This document shows, one piece after another, positions 31,916 to 41,270 of a stretch of DNA of 64,000 nucleotides. Every line of letters starts with the position of its first letter. Position 1 is the first letter of the stretch. Where the stretch lies: contig JBCDCH010000004.1 in NCBI GenBank assembly GCA_039182125.1, forward strand, positions 46,888 to 110,887, written 5' to 3'. The notes below the pieces were generated by a model that was given only the letters and a program-made list of their open reading frames with translations, was not told where the DNA came from and did not search any database. The translations under genes were made by a program, and so were the position numbers. The stretch comes from Planctomycetota bacterium (lineage in GTDB: Bacteria > Planctomycetota > Phycisphaerae > Tepidisphaerales > Tepidisphaeraceae).

Positions 31916-34900
31916 TTACCGGATGATCACTCGACCGAAGACCGTGCCACCGATGTCGATCTGATCGAAGCCACCGGCGACGATCTGGCTTTCGGTTTCC
32001 ACATCCTCACCGATGAAGAGGTTGTCAATCGTGCCGTCGGTGATCAGCGAGGCTCCCGTGCGGACGTCGCGTCCGATGGAGAGGGTGCCGATACCGCCGC
32101 GTCGAACACGGATGTTGTCCGACGTCAGGTTGCCCGCGATAGTCAACGATTCCAGGCCGGCGTTAGTCACGATCTGGCCGTTGAGGTTACCGCCGATGGA
32201 GACGGTACCGATGCGACCATCGGGGCCGTCGGCGAACAACTGGCTGTTCTTGTCGAGGCTCGCCCCGATCGAGAGGCTTCGGGTGAAGCCGCTCACGCGG
32301 AAGTCGGAGAACGTGACGTTTTCGCCGATGTCGAACTCGCGAACACCACCGGCGGTGACGTTGGTGTTATCGACGTCGGCACCGGTCGTGATGCTGCCGA
32401 TGAAGTTGCCCGCGAAGACACGGCTGATGAAATCAGCAACACGCGGCTGTGCGAGTGTAGCCGAACCGCGGATGGCGAAGCCGGACACTTCGCCGATGTC
32501 ACGGCCGGTGACGATTTGAACTTCCTTGAGCAGACCCGCAGCCGTGCGCTCACCGCCGAACGGCTTGTTGTTGCTGACGAACAGGGCCGCGTTGAGGTCA
32601 TTGACCGCGTTCACCGGCTTGCCGCTGAACAGGTCGATCTCGCTGAAGCCCGACTGCCGCACCGACGAAGTGAAGCTCGTCGAAGGCAGCGACGTGCCAT
32701 CGCCGGTCGCCACGACCGAACTGATGTCCTGACCACCGAGAATGTCGACACCGCGGAGGCCGTAACCACCGGCAACGATCGAGGAGATGTTGCTGTCGCC
32801 TTCGCTCTGGATTCGGCTGTTGATGATGCCGAAGCCGTCAGGAACGCTGATGCTACCGATATCGCTGGTACGGAACTGGGCACCGATGATACCGCCGTTG
32901 CCAGTGATATTGATGTTGTCGATCTCGGTGACCGGCCGCTCGGAAGAATCGAATAGGCTCGGATCAGCACCGGTCACGTTCACCGGACCGTTGGATGCGG
33001 CCGCGCCAAACTCCGAACCGAAGTCGAAGTTGTTACCGGCAAAGGTAAGCGAGACGGGATCGCGTGAGCCGCCCGTGACGGCGATGTCCGCGTCGATGAT
33101 CGCGCCGTTGGCGAGGCTGATGGTGCCGATGCCTTGGTTCGAGATGATGTCACCACGGATGTCGGAGCCTTCACCGTTGTTCTCGACAAAGTCGATAATA
33201 CCACGGGCATAAAGGCCGGTTTCGTTGGTGACGCCGGTCCCGGAGTAACCAATACCTTCACCGATGTTGACATCGCGGAGCTGGCCGTAACCGGGCAACA
33301 GGAGCTGCTGCGTCCCGTTGTCGACGAACGCAACTACAACCCCGACGATACCCTCGAAGACGTCCGGATCATCAACGCCGTCACTGTTTGCGACGATCGT
33401 CTGGATCGATCCGGTGACTTCGTCATCGGTGGCCGAGACAGTCGGCGGGAAGAAGCCCAGGGCTTGGAGTTCCTGAATAATGTCGGCGTCGGTCACGATG
33501 TCGCCGATACGGCCGCGAGCCATAATGTCCACGGCCTCACCGATGTAGAGACCCGTGCTGAACTCGTTGGCGTTGAGCGAAACCGGGTCACTGAAGAGCA
33601 CACGCTGCGGATCGATGCGAGTTCCGGTCGAGGATTTGGCGAAGCCGATGTCCACGCCAGCGATCTGGCCGAAGCTCGTACCCGTGACGGTCGCAAGTTC
33701 GCCAGCGGTGTTGTTGACCAACCGGTTGATCTCGTGGCCGTTGAACTGCAGGACGTCGATATTCGTGCCGTTGAGCAGGACGGACGTCTCGGCGGCCAGC
33801 GCCGCCGGCCCGTCTTCCACGGCGAAGGGGAACAGCGCGAGATCAAGCCCGCGGACGTTGGACGAGAGAGCAGGGTCGAGGTCGGCTTCGGTGAAACCGG
33901 TCGGTGCCGGCCCGTCGAACTGGAACAACGGGGCGACTAGATCACCTTCAACGATGATGCCGCCGTCGTCTCCATCGTCGCCGTCACCACCATCATCACC
34001 GCCCACGACTCCACCGCCGACACCGCCACTGGCACCGGGGCCGAACCCGCTACCGCCGCCGAAACCACCACCGGAGCCGGGGCCAAAGCCCGTGCCACCG
34101 CCGGTGCCGCCACCAGCACCCGGACCGAAGCCGCCGCCGACTCCGCCGCCGCTGACAGGGGCACCGCCGCCATCGAGACCGCCACCGTCCAAGCCACCGT
34201 CGTCACCATCATCGGTGTCATCGCCCGCACCCGGGACGTTGCCGTCCGCATCGACAAACAGCACTGGCGTGGTGCCGACGTAGTCCCGGATATCGATGAA
34301 TCCGATCTCGACCGTCGAGTCTCTCCGGGTGTCCGCATCGATGGTGATCGAGCCGTCGGAGACGATGTCGAGCGTGACGACACCACCACCGGGGCCGAAG
34401 GCCGCGTTACCGCGAATCGGAAGCGTCCGAATTTGGAGCGTGTTGCCGAGAGGCGAAGTGATGCCATCGACGAAATCGGTCGGAGTCACGGTGAACTCCG
34501 TGCCGGAATCGTCGGTGAGCGTCACCGGTGTGCCGGCTTCGGTGGTCACAAACTCGGGGATGCCACCACCGAAGAACGGATCACGGAAAGCAATACCGGC
34601 ACGGATATAGCGGACGTTTCCGCCAGGACCAGTGGAGAAGATCGGGCCGCCGAAGTTCGCCGAACCCATCTGGCCGGCGACATCGACCAGGTCGATCACA
34701 CCGTCGTCGCCGGAGGCGTCAACGTTGACCGCGAAAACCGGGTTCCACGGCACGACCATGTCACCGGCACGCACCACGCCGATCGATCCATCGGCTATCA
34801 GGGCCGCGCCCAAAGTGCCGTTGGTCTCGACGTACTGGAAGTCTCCGCCGATCGAGAACGATTCGTCGAAGCCTTGGAAGCTGTCGATCAGACCATCGAT

Positions 34901-37900
34901 GTTGAACGCGAGGAACGTGTCGGCAAATAGCCGACCGACACTGCCTGCCGGCACGAAGATGTTGGGCTGCCGAGACAGGAAAGTTCCGTCGTCTTCGCCG
35001 ATCTGTGTCGCGTCCAGTTCGCGGAGGTTGCCGTCGAGAACGGTGAGGTCGCGCGTGCCGAGGATGTTCTCGTTGATGATCCGACCACCCGCGTTGGCAC
35101 GCAGGGTGCCGAGGTCACCGTTGTCGACCGTGAGACCGAGCGGCTGGTTGTTGATCAGCTGTGCCTGGGTCTGGAAGAGAATGTCACCCTCGGCAATGAC
35201 GCCGCCCAATGCCAAGTCGGCGACCTCGGCGATTGTCAGCGTGTAACCCAACTCCCCGCCGACAAGGAACGATCCGACATCGCCGAGCTGATCCCCGGAA
35301 ACCACGCTGGCACCGACCAGCTCGAAGCCGACGCCGAAGTAGTAGGTGCCAGGGAGCTCGGTGGTGAACGCGAACGTGCTGTCGGAATAGAAGATGTCTT
35401 TTCGCCCGAAGGAGAAAGTGGTTGCCCGTTCCACGAGGCCGTTGGCAACGTCCGTCGCATTGGACGCAACGATCACGCCGTTGGGGTCGAAGACCGCCAC
35501 GGCCGCCGGGATAACGGACGTGGACAACGCAAACTCGACGGTCTGCCCCGCGAGCAACGGAACGGCGTAGAAGTCGACCTCGTCGGTTTCGTTGATGGTA
35601 TCGAGCGAGCCATCGACACGGACCGCGTCGCCCTCGCCGAGTGAGTCGACGAAGCCGCTGCCCAGGAACTGAGCGGTTTCAAACGTGTCGTTGGTGACGA
35701 TGGGCTCGGGCAGCAGGCCAGCGGCAAACGCCGAGATGACGTCGTCGTTGTCCTCCGTGCGGAACTCCAACTCGTCGGTGTTGGTCGTCAGGCCGGGCGT
35801 GCCCGGATCGGACAGGACCAGACCCGTGGCCCGCACACCACCGGTGAGCGAGCGGATCTGACCCACACTGCCGCTGACGGCGAGGTCAAAGCCGGAGTTG
35901 TAGTTGTCGAAGTTGCCCTGAACAGTGCCAATGGCGTCGTTGACGATGAGGTTTCGAAGATCGCCGTTGATGGCGAAGTTGTCGACGAGGTTCAGGTCAG
36001 GACTGGCGATGGAACCAGCTTCGACGCCGTTGAGTTCTCCGGTGAGCAACGCGCCGGCGTAGAAGGTGTCGACCGACCCGTCGATGTCGACGCGGCCCGA
36101 CACGGTGCCTGCAATGGAGATCTTGCCGAAGTCGCCGACGCCATAGACGCCTGGGTTCACGAACTCAGCCCCGCCCAGGTCGACGGTCGGCGGGATGAAC
36201 ATGTCCAGCGTGTCGCGATCGAGCGTGAGGACCGGGACGTTTTCACGATCGCCTTGCACCTCGGTCAGACCGATGAAGACGCCACCCGTTCCGCCGGCCG
36301 GGCTGATGGTGAGATCCTCGCCATCAATGTCCTGGACATCGAAGGAGCCGGCGCTGCCGTCGAACGGCTGGATTTCGCGGAAGATCGGCCCCTCATCATC
36401 GTCTGGGTCGAACACCGAGATGGTGACTACGCTTTCTGGATCGTCACTGGTCAGCACGGTCATGTAGAGCGAGCTCTGAGCAAACCGCTGCCGGGTGTCG
36501 ACGTAGAGCAACTCGTCGGTACCGAAGTCGGTACCCATGAACGCACCGCGAATCGTGTTGTTGGACGGGTCAGCGTCGAACCGCTCTTGGAGGAACGGGT
36601 TGAGTGCGGCACTGTTCCAGGTGATGTCACCGATCTCCGCTCCACGGGCCGCGCCCAGATCGACGCCGCCGACAACCGCGTTGCCATCGGGATCCTCGAG
36701 CTGACCAAAGCTGGCCGAACGGGCGAAGCCACCCAGGACGGCCCCGGGCACGTCATTGATCCCGGTCCGGATGCGGATCAACTCGTTGTCGGTCGTCACC
36801 GCAAAGATGAACGAGGGCTCACCGGGAATGATTTCCAGGGTGATCACCTCATCGACGAGTTCGAGATCGCCACCGGTGCCCAAAAGCGGGCTCGTTTCCG
36901 GCGTGACCACCTGAATGATGTCGCTGAAGTCGTAGTCGTCCGTGTTGTTCGGGCTGACGAACCAGTAGCCGATCTCGGTGGCATCGGCGGTTTGATCGCC
37001 GGCGACAAAGCTGGCGCCCACCTCACCGAAAACCGCCAATGAGCCGGTGTCGCTGAACGCGATCCCGTCGATCCGCACGGGAGCACCGCCGCCGAACGTG
37101 TTGAACTCGCCCGGCTGGGCGGTGAGGGTTTCGGCGTTGAGATCGTAAGCGAAAAGGAACGGCACATCGACGTCAGTTGGCGTGCCATCGTCGCCGGCGC
37201 GGACGACCGTCACCGTCGCGGCGAAGTACAGCGTCCCCGGATCGTTCGGGTCGAAGTCCGCACCGATGACCGACATCTCGAAATCGGCGGCGACACTTTG
37301 CGGCGCGGGGTTGTTGAACGGATCAAGCCGGTTGGCCAACGCCACGGCAACCCGGTCGCGGAAGCCGTAATCACCCAGCCCAAGCGGCGCCACCGCTCCA
37401 GGGTCCGCACCCAGAAGAATGGTCTCGCCAGTACCACGGTCGACCGACGCAATGTAAAGCTGGCTGACCTCGTCATCGCCGATGGCGAGCGGGTTGTCGA
37501 ACACGGCGTAGGTCGCACCGCTCGGGCTGGCAGCGAGGCCACCGATTTCGAGGTCCTGACGCGGTGCCCCAATAAACGTCTCGTCGAAGAACCCGTTGTC
37601 GCCAGTGATCGACATGAAGCTGGCGGGGGCAAACTCAAGCGGGACACCGGGATTGACGGCTTGACCGGCGGTCACCACGCCACGCAGCCCGAGTCCGCCT
37701 AGAATTTCGCGGTTCCCGGCGGGGGAGATGATGGTGCCACTCAGATCGTTGGCCTGTGACAAGCCGAACTCGTCGATGGTCGCACCGATGAGCGTTGTCG
37801 TCGCCTCGCCCTCGACGGTGACGCGGATGGCGTTGTCGTTGGCGTCGGTGAACTCGAACGTTTCGCTGGAGCCGATCGTGGCCAAGAGGCGACGCTCTTC

Positions 37901-38065
37901 GAGCCGTTCGGTAAGCGCGGGCGCACGCTTGGGAGTCTCGGCCGACCGGGACACGCCCAGCGGCGAGGTGCCCAACGTGGCGCGGGCCGCGCGGGAAATC
38001 GCCCGGCGGAACCGGCTGCGGGAGGTCGAGGAGACGGATTGATTCGGTAATACTTCTTGGCTCAT
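31916..38065 (-). CDS. giant LEPR-XLL protein, probable extracellular β-solenoid/adhesin-like
   Basis: A 2049-residue protein. The basic N-terminus is followed by LEERRLL at residues 55-61. No RTX repeats are present. A PPC-like domain lies at about 800-940 (TDEVDFYAVPLLAGQTVEFALSTS). A glycine-rich linker of low complexity (GGG, FGPG and GDDGDDG units) lies at about 1285-1370. Much of the rest consists of short β-strand repeats of the type SLTIAGNL, TVSIGGNL, TLSIGRDV and NLFIGEDV, densest in the last 200 residues, fitting a β-solenoid. The gene is monocistronic, between two convergent or divergent boundaries. Its function may be surface structure or adhesion, inferred from architecture only. 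Confidence 0.85.
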   Translation of the reverse strand: MSQEVLPNQSVSSTSRSRFRRAISRAARATLGTSPLGVSRSAETPKRAPALTERLEERRLLATIGSSETFEFTDANDNAIRVTVEGEATTTLIGATIDEFGLSQANDLSGTIISPAGNREILGGLGLRGVVTAGQAVNPGVPLEFAPASFMSITGDNGFFDETFIGAPRQDLEIGGLAASPSGATYAVFDNPLAIGDDEVSQLYIASVDRGTGETILLGADPGAVAPLGLGDYGFRDRVAVALANRLDPFNNPAPQSVAADFEMSVIGADFDPNDPGTLYFAATVTVVRAGDDGTPTDVDVPFLFAYDLNAETLTAQPGEFNTFGGGAPVRIDGIAFSDTGSLAVFGEVGASFVAGDQTADATEIGYWFVSPNNTDDYDFSDIIQVVTPETSPLLGTGGDLELVDEVITLEIIPGEPSFIFAVTTDNELIRIRTGINDVPGAVLGGFARSASFGQLEDPDGNAVVGGVDLGAARGAEIGDITWNSAALNPFLQERFDADPSNNTIRGAFMGTDFGTDELLYVDTRQRFAQSSLYMTVLTSDDPESVVTISVFDPDDDEGPIFREIQPFDGSAGSFDVQDIDGEDLTISPAGGTGGVFIGLTEVQGDRENVPVLTLDRDTLDMFIPPTVDLGGAEFVNPGVYGVGDFGKISIAGTVSGRVDIDGSVDTFYAGALLTGELNGVEAGSIASPDLNLVDNFAINGDLRNLIVNDAIGTVQGNFDNYNSGFDLAVSGSVGQIRSLTGGVRATGLVLSDPGTPGLTTNTDELEFRTEDNDDVISAFAAGLLPEPIVTNDTFETAQFLGSGFVDSLGEGDAVRVDGSLDTINETDEVDFYAVPLLAGQTVEFALSTSVIPAAVAVFDPNGVIVASNATDVANGLVERATTFSFGRKDIFYSDSTFAFTTELPGTYYFGVGFELVGASVVSGDQLGDVGSFLVGGELGYTLTIAEVADLALGGVIAEGDILFQTQAQLINNQPLGLTVDNGDLGTLRANAGGRIINENILGTRDLTVLDGNLRELDATQIGEDDGTFLSRQPNIFVPAGSVGRLFADTFLAFNIDGLIDSFQGFDESFSIGGDFQYVETNGTLGAALIADGSIGVVRAGDMVVPWNPVFAVNVDASGDDGVIDLVDVAGQMGSANFGGPIFSTGPGGNVRYIRAGIAFRDPFFGGGIPEFVTTEAGTPVTLTDDSGTEFTVTPTDFVDGITSPLGNTLQIRTLPIRGNAAFGPGGGVVTLDIVSDGSITIDADTRRDSTVEIGFIDIRDYVGTTPVLFVDADGNVPGAGDDTDDGDDGGLDGGGLDGGGAPVSGGGVGGGFGPGAGGGTGGGTGFGPGSGGGFGGGSGFGPGASGGVGGGVVGGDDGGDGDDGDDGGIIVEGDLVAPLFQFDGPAPTGFTEADLDPALSSNVRGLDLALFPFAVEDGPAALAAETSVLLNGTNIDVLQFNGHEINRLVNNTAGELATVTGTSFGQIAGVDIGFAKSSTGTRIDPQRVLFSDPVSLNANEFSTGLYIGEAVDIMARGRIGDIVTDADIIQELQALGFFPPTVSATDDEVTGSIQTIVANSDGVDDPDVFEGIVGVVVAFVDNGTQQLLLPGYGQLRDVNIGEGIGYSGTGVTNETGLYARGIIDFVENNGEGSDIRGDIISNQGIGTISLANGAIIDADIAVTGGSRDPVSLTFAGNNFDFGSEFGAAASNGPVNVTGADPSLFDSSERPVTEIDNINITGNGGIIGAQFRTSDIGSISVPDGFGIINSRIQSEGDSNISSIVAGGYGLRGVDILGGQDISSVVATGDGTSLPSTSFTSSVRQSGFSEIDLFSGKPVNAVNDLNAALFVSNNKPFGGERTAAGLLKEVQIVTGRDIGEVSGFAIRGSATLAQPRVADFISRVFAGNFIGSITTGADVDNTNVTAGGVREFDIGENVTFSDFRVSGFTRSLSIGASLDKNSQLFADGPDGRIGTVSIGGNLNGQIVTNAGLESLTIAGNLTSDNIRVRRGGIGTLSIGRDVRTGASLITDGTIDNLFIGEDVETESQIVAGGFDQIDIGGTVFGRVIIR

Positions 38066-38595
38066 CGCGGTCTACTTTGGAGGAACAATCGGGGTGGCCC
38101 GTCGGGCGGGCCGTAAATCCTTAAATGGTTACCTCGTCACGCCCTACATACGGCGATCGTCGAGGCCTTGCTGTACAACCGGACCAACAGGGCGGGCATC
38201 CATTCCGCTGCAACCAAGAGGCACGAACGGTCGCGAAACGCTGATTCCAGCATTTACGTGCCCGCCGGCACCGCACTCATTGCAGTCGGGCCATCATCGG
38301 TGACCCTGTCGCCTTGTCAATCCACCGCCACCGCTTCGCCAAGCGCCACAACCCCCTTGCAGCGCCCGGCAACGCGATCACGGCAATACAGCCGTGCGAA
38401 ACCCACCCGAAAACCGACCCCGCACGTCTGATAATTCATCGGACGCCCATCGGAGTATCGGCGTGGGTATCGCCACGTCGTTCTGACGCCGCCCACGACA
38501 CGATGTTTCACGCGAACCGGAATCTTGCGCGAACGTCTCCAGTCCACTTCAATCTTCCGCTTCACTTCACCCGCCGCAACGGCTACAAACTGCCC
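38066..38595. other. 530-nt divergent intergenic region
   Basis: It lies between the start of the giant protein gene (minus) and gatC (plus). A 6-bp hairpin (GGCCCG/CGGGCC, 38096-38112) lies just upstream of the giant gene. Short open frames in the region lack protein character. Promoters for both genes must be here; TACAAA ends 6 nt before the gatC ATG. No RNA gene was recognised. Confidence 0.4.
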
Positions 38596-38928
38596 ATGCC
38601 CGATGACGCTCCCGACAGCGCCAAGCTCGATGACGACGCCGTCCGCCATGTGGCCAAGCTCGCCCGCCTCGACATCGCCGATACCGACGTGCATCGCATC
38701 TCCGAACAGCTCACCGGCATCCTGGCCTACGTCAGCAAGATCGCCGAGGTCGACACCGAAGGCGTCGAGCCGGTCGCGCATGCCGTGCCGATGGAGAACG
38801 TCCTGCGCGAGGACAAGGTCGGCCCGATGCTCAGTGTCGAGCAGGCCCTGCAGAACGCCCCGGACAAGGAGCCGCCGTTCTTCAAGGTACCCAAGGTCAT
38901 CGGCGGCGACGAGGACAGCGCCGGCTAA
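38596..38928 (+). CDS. gatC: aspartyl/glutamyl-tRNA amidotransferase subunit C
   Basis: A 110-residue protein with the GatC pattern LDDDAVRHVAKLARLDIADTDVHRISEQLTGILAYVSKIAEVDTEGVEPVAHAVPMENVLREDKVGP. GatC clamps GatA and GatB in the complex that converts misacylated Glu-tRNA(Gln) and Asp-tRNA(Asn). The ATG is chosen from family length; the frame is open upstream. gatA follows after a repeat-filled 93-nt gap; gatB is not in this window. Confidence 0.95.
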   Translation: MPDDAPDSAKLDDDAVRHVAKLARLDIADTDVHRISEQLTGILAYVSKIAEVDTEGVEPVAHAVPMENVLREDKVGPMLSVEQALQNAPDKEPPFFKVPKVIGGDEDSAG

Positions 38929-38949
38929 CACCGGCATTTGAGACTGCAG

Positions 38950-39017
38950 ATTTGAGATTTCAGACTCGGAATCTGCAAACGTGACTGTGTTCCGCTCTGA
39001 AATCTGAAATCTCAAAT
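38950..39017. repeat. inverted repeat filling the gatC-gatA gap
   Basis: ATTTGAGATTTCAGA (38950-38964) and its exact reverse complement (39003-39017) frame a 38-nt loop. The words GAAATCTGA/TCAGATTTC and TGCAGATT/AATCTGCA recur as direct and nested inverted repeats across the gap. The right arm ends 4 nt before the gatA ATG, leaving no Shine-Dalgarno site. Same architecture as the gaps at 12.0, 12.8 and 15.5 kb, with different sequence. Confidence 0.8.
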
Positions 39018-39021
39018 CCCC

Positions 39022-40497
39022 ATGCTCTCGCACGACACCATCGCCGCGGCCCGCAGTGCCATTCTTCGTAAGGACGTGTCCGCGTCGGATCTGGCCCGGC
39101 AGGCGATCGCGCGGATCGAGGCGCTGAATCCCGAGATCAACGCGTTCAACAGCCACGACGCCGCCCGGGCACTGCAAGTCGCCAACGACGTGGACGAAGG
39201 CCGCATCGACGGGCCGCTCGCCGGTGTGCCGATCGCGCTCAAGGACAACCTCTGCACCACCTGGGGCACCACCACCTGCTCCAGCAAGATGCTCGAGAAC
39301 TTCCACGCGCCCTACGACGCGACGGTGGTGAAGAAGCTCGAAGCGGCCGGGGCGGTGCTGCTGGGCAAGTGCAACCTCGACGAGTTCGCGATGGGCTCTT
39401 CGACCGAGAACTCCGCCTTTGGCGTCACGCGCAACCCCTGGGACGCCACCACCGTCCCCGGCGGCAGCTCCGGCGGATCGGCCGCGGCCGTCGCGGCGTC
39501 CATGGCCTGCGGCGCACTCGGCTCCGACACCGGCGGCTCCATCCGGCAGCCCGCCGCACTCTGCGGTCTTGTCGGCCTCAAACCCACCTACGGCACCGTC
39601 AGCCGCTACGGCTTGGTCGCGTTCGCCTCCTCTCTCGACCAGATCGGTCCGCTGACGTGGACCGTCGAGGACGCGGCGCTGCTCATGAACGCCATCACCG
39701 GCCACGACGACCTCGACTCCACCAGCGTCCCGGCCGGCCCGGACCACTACGCCGACGACTACACCAAGGACCTCGACGTCCCGGTCAAGGGGCTGAAGCT
39801 CGGCGTGGTGCGTGAGTTCGTCGAACACGAAGGCATCGATCCGGACGTGAAAAAATCGGTCGAAGCCGCGATCGCGATCTACGAGGAGCACGGGGCCGAG
39901 ATCGTGGATGTAAAGCTACCACACGCCGAGTACGGCATCGCGGCGTACTACATCATCGCCCCGTCTGAAGCCTCCAGTAACCTCGCCCGCTACGACGGCG
40001 TTCACTTCGGCCATCGCACAGCGGAGCCGGTCGAGGACATCGTCGAGCTGTTCTCCAAGAGCCGGGCCGAGGGCTTCGGGCCCGAGGTACAACGCAGGAT
40101 CATGATCGGCACCTACGCCCTCTCATCCGGCTACTACGACGCGTACTACAACCGCGCCTTGAAGCTCCGCGCCAAGATCCGCGGCGGCTTCGACGACGCG
40201 TTCAAACAGTGCGACCTGATCCTCACCCCCACCGCCCCGACGCCCGCCTTCAAGATCGGCGAGAAGGCCAACGACCCGCTGGCGATGTACCTCTGCGACA
40301 TCTTCACCGTCGTGAGCAACATCGCCGGCAACGCCAGCCTGAGCCTCCCCTGCGGCTTCAGCACCGACCCCGAGAAACCCCTCCCCATCGGCCTCCAACT
40401 CGTCGGCCCCAACTTCAGCGAAGCCAAGCTACTACGCGTGGCCCGGATGCTGGAAAGCGTCACGGACTACCACAAACGCCGGCCGGTGGTGGCGTAA
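39022..40497 (+). CDS. gatA: aspartyl/glutamyl-tRNA amidotransferase subunit A
   Basis: A 491-residue amidase-signature enzyme. The catalytic Ser-cis-Ser-Lys triad is visible as Lys74 (ALKDNL), Ser149 (GGSSGGSAAA) and Ser173 (SDTGGSIRQP). It releases ammonia from glutamine for the transamidation carried out with GatB and GatC. Length and ends are normal. The stop overlaps the ATG of a 57-residue membrane protein (TAATG), a translationally coupled arrangement. Confidence 0.97.
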   Translation: MLSHDTIAAARSAILRKDVSASDLARQAIARIEALNPEINAFNSHDAARALQVANDVDEGRIDGPLAGVPIALKDNLCTTWGTTTCSSKMLENFHAPYDATVVKKLEAAGAVLLGKCNLDEFAMGSSTENSAFGVTRNPWDATTVPGGSSGGSAAAVAASMACGALGSDTGGSIRQPAALCGLVGLKPTYGTVSRYGLVAFASSLDQIGPLTWTVEDAALLMNAITGHDDLDSTSVPAGPDHYADDYTKDLDVPVKGLKLGVVREFVEHEGIDPDVKKSVEAAIAIYEEHGAEIVDVKLPHAEYGIAAYYIIAPSEASSNLARYDGVHFGHRTAEPVEDIVELFSKSRAEGFGPEVQRRIMIGTYALSSGYYDAYYNRALKLRAKIRGGFDDAFKQCDLILTPTAPTPAFKIGEKANDPLAMYLCDIFTVVSNIAGNASLSLPCGFSTDPEKPLPIGLQLVGPNFSEAKLLRVARMLESVTDYHKRRPVVA

Positions 40498-40670
40498 TGG
40501 CACGCAAAGACCTTAAACAAGCGGCTGTGTATGCGGTGATCGCCGCTGTGGTGAGCCTTGGCATGTCGCTCGTGCAAGGCCACGGACTTCGCCACACCAT
40601 TGTGGTGTTGGTCATCGCGATGGTGTTGGGCGCGATCGTCTCCGCTGCTGCTACGGCACTCCGAAAATGA
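40497..40670 (+). CDS. 57-residue membrane protein coupled to gatA
   Basis: The ATG lies on the last base of the gatA stop (TAATG). The product has two hydrophobic segments (VYAVIAAVVSLGMSLV and HTIVVLVIAMVLGAIVSAAATAL) separated by a short polar turn, with basic ends (MARKDLK, LRK). It is probably a helical hairpin in the inner membrane. No family is recognised. The start overlap and compact membrane pattern support coding. Confidence 0.6.
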   Translation: MARKDLKQAAVYAVIAAVVSLGMSLVQGHGLRHTIVVLVIAMVLGAIVSAAATALRK

Positions 40671-40675
40671 AAGTC

Positions 40676-40703
40676 GTAGACGCGGTGCAGGCACCGCGGC
40701 TAC
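40676..40703. repeat. REP-like hairpin between convergent genes
   Basis: CGCGGTGC and GCACCGCG form an exact 8-bp stem around AG, extended outside by GTAGA/GCTAC. It follows the small membrane protein gene by 5 nt and faces the NTF2-like gene. It may terminate both; sequences of the form GTAGCCGCGGTGC...GCACCGCG recur, from memory, in planctomycete intergenic DNA. Confidence 0.5.
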
Positions 40704-40724
40704 AAAGTGATTTCACTATCGCAC

Positions 40725-41099
40725 TCACCCGCCGTGCCAGTTGATGTACTCGCGCCATGCGACGAATAACCCATCGCGGACCTCGAACACGATCGCGTCG
40801 GCGGCGGTTCTCACCTGTCCATCCTCGGCGGCTTCTTCGAGCCAGTGCCATTCGATCACGCCTTTGTTGCCGGCGGTGAGGATCCGCTTGACGTCGATCT
40901 CAATTCGGGCCGCGTAGGCGAAGAAGTCGGCGGCGGCTTGGCGGATGGCGGATCGACCGGTGTATGTGGCGACCGGGGAGGTAAAAACCGCGTCCTCGGC
41001 GAAACCGGCCGCGACCGCGTCGGCGTCCCGACCGATCCAGGCGGCCCGCTGAGCCAGCAGCAAGCGTTGGATTTCAGATGCGGCGTCGTTGAATCCCAT
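40725..41099 (-). CDS. NTF2-like/SnoaL-like protein
   Basis: A 124-residue α+β cone fold: a long N-terminal helix (IQRLLLAQRAAWIGRDADAVAAGFAEDAVFTSPVATYTGRSAIRQAAADFFA) and strands ending in VIEWHWLEEAAEDG...DAIVFEVRDGLFVAWREYINWH. Proteins of this kind are binding proteins or small isomerases/hydrolases; the ligand is unknown. TAAACT ends 5 nt before the ATG with no Shine-Dalgarno site. Confidence 0.82.
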   Translation of the reverse strand: MGFNDAASEIQRLLLAQRAAWIGRDADAVAAGFAEDAVFTSPVATYTGRSAIRQAAADFFAYAARIEIDVKRILTAGNKGVIEWHWLEEAAEDGQVRTAADAIVFEVRDGLFVAWREYINWHGG

Positions 41100-41224
41100 C
41101 GCGGAGTTTAATCCTCCTCAAGCCGAACCGGCGCGTGAGGATCGGGGTACGACTTCGACAACGGTGTAACACAAGGGCCCCCGGCGGCGTCTGTGGATTG
41201 CCCTGCCCTGCTTGGCCGATAGGC

Positions 41225-41248
41225 TTACAACCTCTTTATCTCTTGTAA
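41225..41248. promoter_or_regulatory. TTACAA-N12-TTGTAA dyad upstream of the cyclophilin-RTX gene
   Basis: Two perfect 6-nt half sites (41225-41230 and 41243-41248) are placed 22 nt before the ATG, in a locally AT-rich stretch. The spacing suits a dimeric regulator; it could also be chance. Confidence 0.3.
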
Positions 41249-41270
41249 CCGCTCCATTTGGACTTTCCTG

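Noticed and set aside
38094..38431. Short plus-strand frames of 69 and 87 codons in the divergent region before gatC
   Set aside because: No protein-like composition, no start context, and they overlap each other; more likely leader and promoter DNA.
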